Source of the DNA: LH-M37 sp965602855
GTDB lineage: Bacteria; Pseudomonadota; Gammaproteobacteria; SZUA-229
NCBI GenBank assembly: GCA_965602855.1
Contig: CBFCZV010000029.1
Coordinates: forward strand, 1-31,948
Length of the DNA stretch: 31,948 bases
Direction: 5' to 3'
Shown: one piece after another, positions 17,332-24,166 of the stretch
Position numbering within the stretch: the stretch's first letter is position 1
How the letters are laid out: every line of letters starts with the position of its first letter
The notes under the pieces: generated by a model
The model's database searches: none
The model's input: only the letters and a program-made list of their open reading frames with translations
Told to the model about the DNA's origin: nothing
Made by a program: the position numbers and the translations under genes

Positions 17332-17796
17332 TTATTGGTCAAAACCGGCTAACTTATAGAGACGTTTGGCTTCTTCAGGGTCTTTATCGACACCCTTGCC
17401 TTCCTCGTACATCATCGCCAGAGTGGTCAAAGAACCCATCATCCCCTGCTGAGCGGCTTTCTCGAACCATTTAACGGCTTCCTGCGAGTTTTGCTCGGCA
17501 CACTCACCTTCCATGTACATAAAGCCCAGACCGTGCTGTGCGAGCGCGTGGCCCTGCTCAGCGGCTGATTTCATATAGTTAAACGCTTTTTCCTCATTGA
17601 CCACTGAACCCAGGCCATTTTGAAGCATAATCGCGCAACGATGCTGGGCTTCAGCATCACCGGTTTCGGCGACGGGGCCCAGAAAACTCAGGGCCTGGCG
17701 AAAGTTCTTGGCTTCAAACGCTGCAATACCGCTGGAAAAAGCGGCATCCGCATCGGTCATCTCAATATTTGTATCAGTGGACATTATTTTCCCCAT
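17332..17796 (-). CDS. Sel1-repeat (TPR-like) protein
   Basis: This 154-residue protein is built of helical Sel1-like repeats. At least three units can be seen: AEAQHRCAIMLQNGLG, ALAQHGLGFMYMEGE followed by AVKWFEKAAQQG, and SLTTLAMMYEEGKGV followed by AKRLYKLA. There is no signal peptide, so it is probably a cytoplasmic protein-protein adaptor. Two starts are possible: ATG 17796 with GAAAGAA upstream, or ATG 17784 with GGGGA upstream; the second gives 150 residues. It is the first gene of the minus-strand group leading to the MoxR, VWA and DsrS-like genes. That suggests it recruits or scaffolds a client of the ATPase. Confidence 0.85.
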   Translation of the reverse strand: MGKIMSTDTNIEMTDADAAFSSGIAAFEAKNFRQALSFLGPVAETGDAEAQHRCAIMLQNGLGSVVNEEKAFNYMKSAAEQGHALAQHGLGFMYMEGECAEQNSQEAVKWFEKAAQQGMMGSLTTLAMMYEEGKGVDKDPEEAKRLYKLAGFDQ

Positions 17797-17924
17797 TCAA
17801 AATTCTTTCGAAATATCAATATGGGGCGAAGCCTACAGAATACAAGGCTTAATGAGAATACCTATCATTGGAAGTATTGCTTATATGCTAGCCCTGCCCT
17901 CCCTAATGGGATATAAGCATCACT

Positions 17925-17953
17925 TTTACCATGGGGCCGGAATACGGTATAAT
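17925..17953 (+). promoter_or_regulatory. Sigma-70-like promoter for the 64-residue protein gene
   Basis: TTTACC (17925-17930), a 17-base spacer and a perfect TATAAT (17948-17953). This predicts a transcript start near 17960 and a leader of about 95 bases before the ATG at 18056. Confidence 0.7.
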
Positions 17954-18055
17954 CTGCGCCCATTGTTGGTGAGTTAACACCAGAAACGAATTCCGATTGT
18001 AAGCAAATCATCGCTTAACGGCGGTGAATACAGAAATTTAATAGAGGATTTATCC

Positions 18056-18250
18056 ATGAACCAAGATTACTACAATGCTGTTACTAAGATGGAAGAAGCT
18101 GGTGTTGATGCAGAATACATCTGTGGCTGGCAGGGCGGTTATGTTTTGAACCCACCACGCGAAGAGCAACGCGTAACTGATGCTTATGAAGCCGGTTATG
18201 ACGATGGTAAAGAGAAAAACGCTGACAACTTCAGCAGCTGGGCTAAATAA
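18056..18250 (+). CDS. Small acidic protein of unknown function (64 aa)
   Basis: The gene has all the marks of a real, well-expressed small gene: a perfect -10 promoter upstream, AGAGGA 7 bases before the ATG, codon use like the dsr genes, and a strong terminator 31 bases after the stop. The protein is soluble with one Cys (near residue 23) and two Gly/Tyr-rich blocks, CGWQGGYV and AYEAGYDDGK. These faintly recall the GY-x-x-G pattern of ribosome modulation factor, but length and charge differ and I do not assign it. No partner gene is in the same transcript. Function unknown. Confidence 0.85.
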   Translation: MNQDYYNAVTKMEEAGVDAEYICGWQGGYVLNPPREEQRVTDAYEAGYDDGKEKNADNFSSWAK

Positions 18251-18281
18251 GTCTAGTTACTGAAATAAGCAGTACAAAAAA

Positions 18282-18310
18282 GCCGGTGTCGAAAGACACC
18301 GGCTTTTTTT
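18282..18310 (+). terminator. Bidirectional rho-independent terminator
   Basis: A perfect 9-bp GC-rich stem (GCCGGTGTC at 18282-18290, GACACCGGC at 18295-18303) with a GAAA tetraloop is followed by seven T. A run of A precedes the stem, so it also works for the convergent gene at 18336-18893. Confidence 0.95.
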
Positions 18311-18335
18311 ACGTCTGCGATTTAATGCTGGCAGC

Positions 18336-18893
18336 CTAAATCAGGTTTCTCGCCACCTTCTTGAAGGTTTTCAGCGCATCAGGAATCTCAATGTCCATAA
18401 TCTGATCGGTCACCCATTTATTATCTTTCGCACCCATCACTTTAGTAACATGCTCACCACAACGTCTTCTCATCTGAAAGCCCGGCTGATCTCCATCATA
18501 GGCAAAACCCGCATATTCAGCCATACGCTCGTTGATTATCTGAATAAACTGCCCTTTGTAGTCTTCATCCTTATCCTCATTCACATCCAGACGATTATCA
18601 AGCATGGTTTTAGCCAGGTTCAACGCCAGCTCAGTAATCAGGTCTCGACGCTCTTCTTCTGAATACTCCTTCTCAGCGGTCATACGATCGACCACATGCA
18701 CAAAAAATCCCAGCAATTCGGCAACCACATCCAGGCGCTGATTATAAGTATCGGTCTGAAAGCCTTCATTCTCCAGATGCAGCACGTTGGCACCCGAGAT
18801 ACGCCATAGATTAAAGCCCAGGGCGCTGCCTATGTCTTTAGCACTACGCTCACGATCCTGATTATTCCACCTGCTTTTTACCCTGATTTTCAC
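18336..18893 (-). CDS. Conserved-looking hypothetical protein (185 aa)
   Basis: I do not recognise a named family. Translation starts with GTG at 18893, supported by AGAGG about 7 bases upstream. The protein is soluble and mostly helical by composition. It has a basic N terminus (KIRVKSRWNNQDR), a long charged central region (EKEYSEEERRDLITELALNLAKTML), an acidic DVNEDKDEDYKGQF and a QMRRRCGEHVTKVMG segment with its only Cys. No signal peptide or membrane segment is seen. It is convergent with the 64-residue gene and shares its terminator. Length, codon use and the ribosome site all support a genuine gene. Confidence 0.75.
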   Translation of the reverse strand: MKIRVKSRWNNQDRERSAKDIGSALGFNLWRISGANVLHLENEGFQTDTYNQRLDVVAELLGFFVHVVDRMTAEKEYSEEERRDLITELALNLAKTMLDNRLDVNEDKDEDYKGQFIQIINERMAEYAGFAYDGDQPGFQMRRRCGEHVTKVMGAKDNKWVTDQIMDIEIPDALKTFKKVARNLI

Positions 18894-18987
18894 AACCGAC
18901 CTCTAAGACTCATCATTAACGGCAGATATTATACTGATTTGCTAAAGGAGCTTCTGACTAATTCTGTGTGGGTTAAGGTCAAAGGTG

Positions 18988-19011
18988 ATTCACCGCAGAG
19001 GCGCGGTGAAT
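18988..19011. repeat. Intergenic hairpin resembling a dispersed CGCAGAGGCGC-type repeat
   Basis: ATTCACCGC (18988-18996) and GCGGTGAAT (19003-19011) form a perfect 9-bp stem around AGAGGC, followed by TGCAGAGGAA. Sequences of this CACCGCAGAGGCGC type recur between genes in many bacteria. It lies beside the REP-like palindrome, so this spacer may be a repeat-collecting site. Confidence 0.5.
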
Positions 19012-19047
19012 GCAGAGGAAAAATGAGGGATAGCAAATTGAAGTCAT

Positions 19048-19116
19048 GTAGGGTGCGCCATGCGCACCACTGAAATCATGATATGAAAGAGTTTTGGTGC
19101 GCACGGCGCACCCTAC
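19048..19116. repeat. REP-like long palindrome with 22-bp arms
   Basis: The arms at 19048-19069 and 19095-19116 are inverted copies with 21 of 22 bases matching, separated by 25 bases. Each arm is itself a partial palindrome around GTGCGC/GCGCAC. The form GTAGGGTGCGC matches a common gammaproteobacterial REP/MITE-like element. It ends 6 bases from the stop of the secreted-protein gene and could act as a terminator-like or mRNA-stabilising structure. Confidence 0.8.
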
Positions 19117-19122
19117 GATTAC

Positions 19123-20217
19123 TCAGATTTTTCTTAATTTAGTAGACACTGAGGGCGATAAAAATTTTCGCATATAAAACAAGCTGATTAAGATGAGCAA
19201 CAAAACATTATGACTTAAAGCGCCAGAACTAGAACCATCCTCCGCCGGAACCAATCCCTCTTCAGTAAACTCATATTTGACACCATTCTCATCAATACAC
19301 TTACCATCCGTTACGGTGCAGGTGCCACCATCAATAGTAGTAAGCTCCCAGCCTTGAAAAATGGGATCACTAAAATCAATAACCGTTAAATCACCCACAT
19401 TTATCACGTTAGCACTGAGATCATTTATAGCAACTGAAATCACGGCTCCATCCGCTACTGTCAGTGAACCGGCACTAGAAATTGTAAGCGCTCCTTCGCC
19501 TGAAAGAGTGGCAGCATTCGAAAGAGATAAACCAGAAGAAAGATATATATCACCAGATTCAAGTAACATCGTTCCCGAAATAATAACTCCTCCAGAAGAT
19601 GATGCCCCCTCTATCGATGAACCATCTTCACAATTAAAATCAGCTTCGAAAACAGCCGTACCAGAGATAATATTAAATGTACCGGCGTTTATAAAAGAGT
19701 TCGTAAAAGTAACCGTGTTCGAAACAACATCAACCGTGCCTAAATTTGTGATTGATCCTGTACCTCCAACAAGCGTATCCCCTGTTAATGAAAAATTATT
19801 TTCGATAGTAGTGTCAGAATTAAGGAGAATTGTTCCAGCTGTAGCACTAATATTCAAAATAAAAATTACTTCTGCGCCACCAATTGCTTCCACCGTAACA
19901 TCACCAGTCGTCTCAACAGCAATGCTTGTATAGTCCATGTTTCCACCGGAACCCAAATTAAAGGAACCATTAGCACCAAACGTAAGCACCTCACCAGCCC
20001 CCATCTCAAGAATACTCCCATTTGCGTAAGGCACTGTGGCTGATCCCGTTTCCACTAAACCACCATCACCAAAAGTGAGCACGAGCGGCTCTACAACCGT
20101 GATAGAACCACCATCAGGAAAAGTAATAATGAGATTACAACTGGTATCACACAAATTCGCGGCAAAGGCTGAATTTGCGAATAAAAACAGGAAGATAAAA
20201 CTAAACAATGATTTCAT
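19123..20217 (-). CDS. Secreted repetitive protein with C-terminal membrane anchor
   Basis: This 364-residue protein has a clear Sec signal peptide (cleavage after SAFA near 19). The body is rich in Gly, Ser, Thr and Val with short repeated strands such as TVVEPLVLTFGDGG, GEVLTFGANGSFNLGSGG and GTGSITNLGTVDVVSN, suggesting a parallel beta-helix or other surface repeat fold. The tail has GSSSGALS, a hydrophobic segment (LLLILISLFYM) and a basic end (about 335-364). This is reminiscent of GlyGly-CTERM-like sorting signals but without a consecutive Gly run. It contains few Cys, mostly in pairs (CDTSC near the N terminus, CTVTDGKC near the end) that could form disulfides. Family not recognised; probably a surface-associated protein. 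Confidence 0.75.
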   Translation of the reverse strand: MKSLFSFIFLFLFANSAFAANLCDTSCNLIITFPDGGSITVVEPLVLTFGDGGLVETGSATVPYANGSILEMGAGEVLTFGANGSFNLGSGGNMDYTSIAVETTGDVTVEAIGGAEVIFILNISATAGTILLNSDTTIENNFSLTGDTLVGGTGSITNLGTVDVVSNTVTFTNSFINAGTFNIISGTAVFEADFNCEDGSSIEGASSSGGVIISGTMLLESGDIYLSSGLSLSNAATLSGEGALTISSAGSLTVADGAVISVAINDLSANVINVGDLTVIDFSDPIFQGWELTTIDGGTCTVTDGKCIDENGVKYEFTEEGLVPAEDGSSSGALSHNVLLLILISLFYMRKFLSPSVSTKLRKI

Positions 20218-20387
20218 GATGACTCCGTGGCGATATCCATAATTACCGTATCAAATTGAGGTTAACAGGTGTATATCTGATAATCAAACCGCTACCCATT
20301 GATAGACATACATCAAGCGCTTAACGACATTAATAAAGAATAATACAAATTCTATAATCTGAGACAGATGTAACCAAACATAAAAAT

Positions 20388-21143
20388 ATGACAACAAGAC
20401 TCAATCCATTCTTGCTAATACCCTTTCTACTATTTCCTGCACCACAGGTGCTTGCAGATAAACTCAACATCGCTGTCGCCAGTAACTTCTCCCATACCCT
20501 GCGCTCATTAGCTGAAGATTTTGAATCTAAAACTGGCCATCAACTTCGTGTCAGTAGCGCATCAACCGGCAAGCTTTATACTCAGATTAATCACGGTGCA
20601 CCCTTTGATATTTTTCTGGCTGCTGATGAACGCAGGCCAGACAGGCTTATCTCTGAAGGTAAAGCTACGGCAGAATTATCGCAAACTTATGCGATTGGAA
20701 AACTGGTTTTTATTTCAAACATCAAACCGATAAAAAACTGTCTGGATGTACTCGATAGTCCATCACTAAAGCGTCTTGCTATTGCCAACCCCAAAACTGC
20801 ACCCTACGGTTTGGCGGCAAAACAAACCCTTGAAAAACTTCAGTTATGGAAAACACTTAAACCTAAACTGGTAACGGGTGAAAACATTGCACAAAGTTTG
20901 CAGTTTGTTTCAACGGGTAATGCCAGCGCTGGTTTTGTTGCGAAGTCGATGTTGCTGCAAGGCGCTGAAATAAATGTTTCCTGTGAATGGGATGTGCCCG
21001 CAAACATGCACGAACCCATTAAACAAAAAATGCTAGTATTGGCCAGGGCATCGAACAAACCGGCAGCTAAAGCCTTCTGGCAATACATGCAAACAGACGA
21101 TGCAAAAACAATTATAAAAAACAGTGGTTATGACACTCCTTAA
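20388..21143 (+). CDS. modA: Molybdate ABC transporter, periplasmic binding protein
   Basis: This 251-residue protein has a signal peptide (about 1-23, ending VLA) and a ModA-type fold. Diagnostic stretches are LNIAVASNFSHTLRSLA at the mature start, the oxyanion-binding SSASTGKLYTQINHGAPFDIFLAADE, and the later ANPKTAPYGLAAKQTLEKL and VKSML-like GFVAKSMLL segment. It captures molybdate (or tungstate) in the periplasm and delivers it to ModB. modB follows 26 bases downstream. No strong ribosome site precedes the ATG. A ModE-type operator or a molybdenum-cofactor riboswitch was not evident in the 170-base upstream spacer. Confidence 0.95.
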   Translation: MTTRLNPFLLIPFLLFPAPQVLADKLNIAVASNFSHTLRSLAEDFESKTGHQLRVSSASTGKLYTQINHGAPFDIFLAADERRPDRLISEGKATAELSQTYAIGKLVFISNIKPIKNCLDVLDSPSLKRLAIANPKTAPYGLAAKQTLEKLQLWKTLKPKLVTGENIAQSLQFVSTGNASAGFVAKSMLLQGAEINVSCEWDVPANMHEPIKQKMLVLARASNKPAAKAFWQYMQTDDAKTIIKNSGYDTP

Positions 21144-21169
21144 ATCATGAAAAGCAGTAAATAAAACTC

Positions 21170-21847
21170 ATGGATTTCTTCCCCGGCTTTGGCCCGCTGC
21201 TTCTTACTGCAAAACTTGCAGCTATCACTACACTGATTCTGCTGATCATTGGCACACCTGTAGCCTGGTGGCTGAGCACAACCCGTCTTAGAATTAAACC
21301 TTTAATAGAAACCATTGTGGCATTACCTATCGTACTACCACCGACTGTAATGGGTTTTTATTTGCTAATTTTATTGAGCCCGCAAAGCACCATCGGTGGC
21401 TGGTGGTTTGAACTTACGGGTGAAACACTTACTTTCAATTTTTTTGGACTGGTCATTGCTTCGGTAATCTATAGTTTTCCATTTGTGGTGCAACCGCTGC
21501 AAAGTGCTTTTGAAAATGTTGGGCGTGATTTAATGGAAGCGGCGCACACGCTGGGCGCTAAACCACTGGATGCTTTTTTCAGCATCGCCGTGCCGCTGGC
21601 AAAACGTGGATTTCTCACCGCCACCGTATTGGGTTTTGCACACACGCTGGGTGAGTTCGGCGTGGTACTCATGGTTGGCGGTAACATACCGGAAGAAACT
21701 CGTGTTATCTCCATCGCTATTTACGATCACGTTGAAATGCTCGAGTACGGCAAAGCTCATACACTTTCAGCCATCCTGTTAGGCTTTGCTTTTCTGGCCA
21801 TGCTATTGATGTACACCGTTAATCATAAACAGGCGGATAAACAATGA
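21170..21847 (+). CDS. modB: Molybdate ABC transporter, permease
   Basis: This 225-residue inner-membrane permease has about five to six hydrophobic segments (for example LLLTAKLAAITTLILLIIG, ETIVALPIVLPPTVMGFYLL, and FGLVIASVIYSFPFVV). The cytoplasmic EAA loop EAAHTLGAKPLDAFFSIAVP contacts the ATPase. LGEFGVVLMVGGNIP near the C-terminal half is typical of ModB. It forms the channel for molybdate delivered by ModA. The stop overlaps the modC start by 4 bases (ATGA), indicating translational coupling. Confidence 0.96.
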   Translation: MDFFPGFGPLLLTAKLAAITTLILLIIGTPVAWWLSTTRLRIKPLIETIVALPIVLPPTVMGFYLLILLSPQSTIGGWWFELTGETLTFNFFGLVIASVIYSFPFVVQPLQSAFENVGRDLMEAAHTLGAKPLDAFFSIAVPLAKRGFLTATVLGFAHTLGEFGVVLMVGGNIPEETRVISIAIYDHVEMLEYGKAHTLSAILLGFAFLAMLLMYTVNHKQADKQ

Positions 21848-22923
21848 GCAACGCCGGTCACTGTTCGATCAAATTACAGCGTAAAGAATTTTCTGTCGAA
21901 GTAGAATTCAATATCCCCTCACGTGGCGTACTGGGAATTTTTGGTGATTCCGGTTCTGGCAAAACCACACTATTAAGATGTCTCGCCGGATTAGAAAAAC
22001 AGGCTCAGGGGCAGATTGAATTCAACGGCCAAAACTGGCTGAGTGAAACACTAAGCTTATCCAGTCAGGCAAGAAATATCGGTTACATTTTTCAGGAAGG
22101 TCGATTGTTCCCACACCTGAATGTACAGGAAAATCTTGAGTACGGAACAAAACGATGCACAGCAAATAACTCAGGTTCAATTGATCGTAAAAAACTGCTT
22201 GAACTACTCAACATCAACCACCTGCTCGACAGAAAACCCCATCAACTCTCCGGTGGTGAAAAACAACGCGTTGCACTGGGTCGAGCCCTGCTTAAAAATC
22301 CGCAAATCATGTTGCTCGACGAACCTTTAGCCTCGCTCGACAAAAAACATAAACAGGAAATTCTGCCTTTTCTAAGCTGTCTGCACAGAGAACTCAATAT
22401 CCCCATGCTATACGTTAGCCACAGCATGGAAGAAGTTTCATTATTGTGCGATCACATCATTGTATTAAAACAGGGTCGCATTCAGTTTGATGGTCATCTG
22501 CACGAAGCACTGGTTTCATCCGAATCACCGTTAGCCAAAGCCGATGATGCCGCCGCTGTTTTAGATGGTCTGGTCGCCAAACAGGAAAAAGAATTTCAGC
22601 TTTCTACTATACAAACCGCCAACGGTAACAACATTATCGTTCCCGGCAAAGCAGAAGTCGGTCAGCAGGTGCGTGTACGCATACAAGCCAGCAACATCAG
22701 CCTGTGCAAAACAGCCATTACCGACAGTAGTATTCTTAATATTATTGAGGGCACAATTTCTGCTGTAGTCGATGAAAGCAGTTCACATGTATTGTTACAA
22801 ATTAACAGCAAAAATGATTTGCTATTAGCTCGTATTACTCAAAAGTCGTATCAACAGTTAGAACTAAGCATTGGCCAGTCTATTTATATGCAAATAAAAG
22901 CCGTTGCAATTCATGGCGCGTAA
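21844..22923 (+). CDS. modC: Molybdate ABC transporter, ATPase
   Basis: This 359-residue ABC ATPase has Walker A GDSGSGKTT at 34-42, a Q-loop in YIFQEGRLFPHL, signature LSGGE at 135-139, Walker B LLDE at 157-160 and switch His in YVSHS. A C-terminal TOBE/MOP-like domain (about 290-355) is typical of ModC and can bind molybdate to inhibit transport. It energises the ModB channel. It is the last gene of modABC. The stop lies 11 bases from the convergent 119-residue gene, so no separate terminator was found between them. Confidence 0.96.
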   Translation: MSNAGHCSIKLQRKEFSVEVEFNIPSRGVLGIFGDSGSGKTTLLRCLAGLEKQAQGQIEFNGQNWLSETLSLSSQARNIGYIFQEGRLFPHLNVQENLEYGTKRCTANNSGSIDRKKLLELLNINHLLDRKPHQLSGGEKQRVALGRALLKNPQIMLLDEPLASLDKKHKQEILPFLSCLHRELNIPMLYVSHSMEEVSLLCDHIIVLKQGRIQFDGHLHEALVSSESPLAKADDAAAVLDGLVAKQEKEFQLSTIQTANGNNIIVPGKAEVGQQVRVRIQASNISLCKTAITDSSILNIIEGTISAVVDESSSHVLLQINSKNDLLLARITQKSYQQLELSIGQSIYMQIKAVAIHGA

Positions 22924-22934
22924 ATTTAGAAAAT

Positions 22935-23294
22935 CTAAAAAATTGGCCCCAATGGTTTACCCGTATTTTCCTCAGCCATAATAATATTGGTTTCATTGAT
23001 ATCACCGGTAATATCAATATGAATACCACGCACACCGGGCATGGTTTTTAATACGTAAGCCGCCATTAGCATCAGTAGTTTTTCGTTATCGGTTTCAATC
23101 GCGGTGAGCATTTTATCTGCGACGATCTGGCAACGTTGTTCGGCATTAGGCATATCAACCCAGTCACGGCTCATTTGCCAGCCTTTGTCCATGTCGGCAT
23201 TCATCTGATCAAAAAAGTCTGAGGCTTCGCTTAAAAGTTTATCGGGTACTTCAAAAGCGTTAGTGCGGCCATCGACGATGATATTAAGCTTCAT
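22935..23294 (-). CDS. Hypothetical protein of the dsr-side cluster (119 aa)
   Basis: I do not recognise the family. The frame starts with ATG 23294, has AAGAG about 8 bases upstream and is closed by a stop next to modC. The protein is soluble and acidic, with a short strand (MKLNIIVDGR), a helical middle (ASDFFDQMNADMDKGWQMSRDWVD) and a C-terminal half containing GVRGIHIDITGDINETNII. It has a single Cys near residue 54 and no metal-binding motif. It follows a bidirectional hairpin terminator, so it probably has its own promoter, or it is read through from the 67-residue gene. Its location suggests, but does not prove, a link to the sulfur genes. Confidence 0.75.
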   Translation of the reverse strand: MKLNIIVDGRTNAFEVPDKLLSEASDFFDQMNADMDKGWQMSRDWVDMPNAEQRCQIVADKMLTAIETDNEKLLMLMAAYVLKTMPGVRGIHIDITGDINETNIIMAEENTGKPLGPIF

Positions 23295-23340
23295 ATGAAT
23301 AACTCTTGCATAATAACTATTTTAATAAATTACAGACACA

Positions 23341-23379
23341 AAAAAACCGCACTTCGCCAAAAACGTAATGCGGTTTTTT
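23341..23379 (-). terminator. Rho-independent terminator after the 67-residue gene
   Basis: AAAAAACCGCA (23341-23351) and TGCGGTTTTTT (23369-23379) pair perfectly over 11 bp around a 17-base loop. Read on the minus strand it gives a short GC stem with a U-rich 3' side, 38 bases past the stop at 23417. It is symmetrical and could work on both strands. Confidence 0.75.
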
Positions 23380-23416
23380 CTATTTATAATTGAAGCAGTG
23401 CTTCAACCACAGAACT

Positions 23417-23620
23417 CTAGCGTTCTGAACCTGCTTCTTCGTGAGCAAGGTCAACTACTTCCATAGCTAGATCACGGTACTTCTGACGGTAACCGTCCAG
23501 TTCAGAACCAGCTTCTGGAGTGAAGTATTCACCCTGTCTTACACCATCTGCATGCTCTTTTGCCATGAATTTCTTCTGCATTTCAAGCATTTCTTTGATT
23601 TTGTCTGTTTTAGCGCTCAT
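23417..23620 (-). CDS. Small helical protein of unknown function (67 aa)
   Basis: The start at ATG 23620 is preferred over an upstream in-frame start (23686) because AAAGG lies about 9 bases before it. The protein begins MSAKTDKIKEMLEMQKKFMA and ends YRQKYRDLAMEVVDLAHEE plus a short polar tail. It looks like two amphipathic helices joined by a GEYFTPEAGSELDG loop, with no Cys. I have seen similar short proteins beside sulfur-oxidation genes but cannot name the family. It has a candidate extended -10 (TGCTAGAAT, 23677-23685) and a copy of the ACCCCNNAAGGGW motif upstream, and a terminator behind it. It therefore looks like an independently regulated single gene. Confidence 0.82.
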   Translation of the reverse strand: MSAKTDKIKEMLEMQKKFMAKEHADGVRQGEYFTPEAGSELDGYRQKYRDLAMEVVDLAHEEAGSER

Positions 23621-23676
23621 AACTTTTACCTTTGTTGAACAACCGGCTGATGCCAGTCTTCTAAATCTGTGGCCGA

Positions 23677-23685
23677 ATTCTAGCA
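23677..23685 (-). promoter_or_regulatory. Extended -10 promoter element for the 67-residue gene
   Basis: The minus strand reads TGC-TAGAAT, an extended -10 form, 57 bases upstream of the ATG at 23620. No good -35 is present. The dyad motif at 23708-23720 is centred about 44 bases upstream of the predicted transcript start, a usual position for an activator that replaces -35 contacts. Confidence 0.5.
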
Positions 23686-23707
23686 TCGACCCGAAAACAA
23701 GCTGTAT

Positions 23708-23720
23708 ACCCCATAAGGGT
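23708..23720. promoter_or_regulatory. Candidate operator, ACCCCNNAAGGGW copy C
   Basis: ACCCCATAAGGGT lies within a perfect dyad TACCC-N5-GGGTA (23707-23721). It matches two sites upstream of dsrA. It sits between the DsrC-like gene and the 67-residue gene, upstream of the latter's promoter element. Confidence 0.5.
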
Positions 23721-23728
23721 AAGATCGA

Positions 23729-24049
23729 TTAATAACCGCCTTTGCGGGTACTTTGTGGGCAACCACCGATTTTTAGGCCTTGTTTTGAAGGCATGCCGGG
23801 GAACATTTCGTACATCAGCTTGGAAGAGACTTTCTCACCCCAAAGTTTGCCCATGGCCTTCATGATGCCGCGTTCATTAGGTTCATCACCGCCCAATGTC
23901 TCTTCGCGAACATATCTAACAATGTCCCAATGTCTCTCTGTAGGCTCGATTTCCTCTTCAGCGAAGAGTGCCGCAGCGATTTCTTCATTCCAGTCATTTG
24001 CGTTTACCAAATAACCGTTGTCTGTTCTTTCAACTGACTCAAGTGCCAT
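23729..24049 (-). CDS. DsrC/TusE-family paralogue lacking both redox cysteines (RspA-like)
   Basis: This 106-residue protein is clearly homologous to the DsrC at 29166-29498. Shared are the N-terminal GYLVNANDWNEE, the helix-turn-helix-like HWDIVRYVREE, a central KAMGKLWGEK, and KLMYEMFPGMPSKQ before the C-terminal arm. Canonical DsrC ends CKYAGLPKPTGCV with two Cys 11 apart. Here the arm is LKIGGCPQSTRKGGY, so both positions are lost and the only nearby Cys (97) lies elsewhere. Homologues without these Cys have been termed RspA, regulatory sulfur-related proteins. It cannot carry sulfur as a DsrC trisulfide, so a regulatory or DNA/protein-binding role is inferred. AAGGG lies about 10 bases before the ATG. 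The gene follows the Cas6-like gene after 117 bases. Confidence 0.88.
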   Translation of the reverse strand: MALESVERTDNGYLVNANDWNEEIAAALFAEEEIEPTERHWDIVRYVREETLGGDEPNERGIMKAMGKLWGEKVSSKLMYEMFPGMPSKQGLKIGGCPQSTRKGGY

Positions 24050-24166
24050 AGTCTTGTACCCTTTTATCTGTCTAAAATTAAATACTTAATAAATTGGAGG
24101 CGGAATAATAAATCAGATAAGGCTAATTTTCCAGCTACTCAAAAGGGATATTCGGCAAAAAAAAAT

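Noticed and set aside
20218..20387. ModE operator or molybdenum-cofactor riboswitch upstream of modA
   Set aside because: No convincing dyad or structured leader matching either was found.
24116..24166. Terminator after the Cas6-like gene
   Set aside because: A T-run on the minus strand follows the stop, but no stem precedes it, so it was not called.
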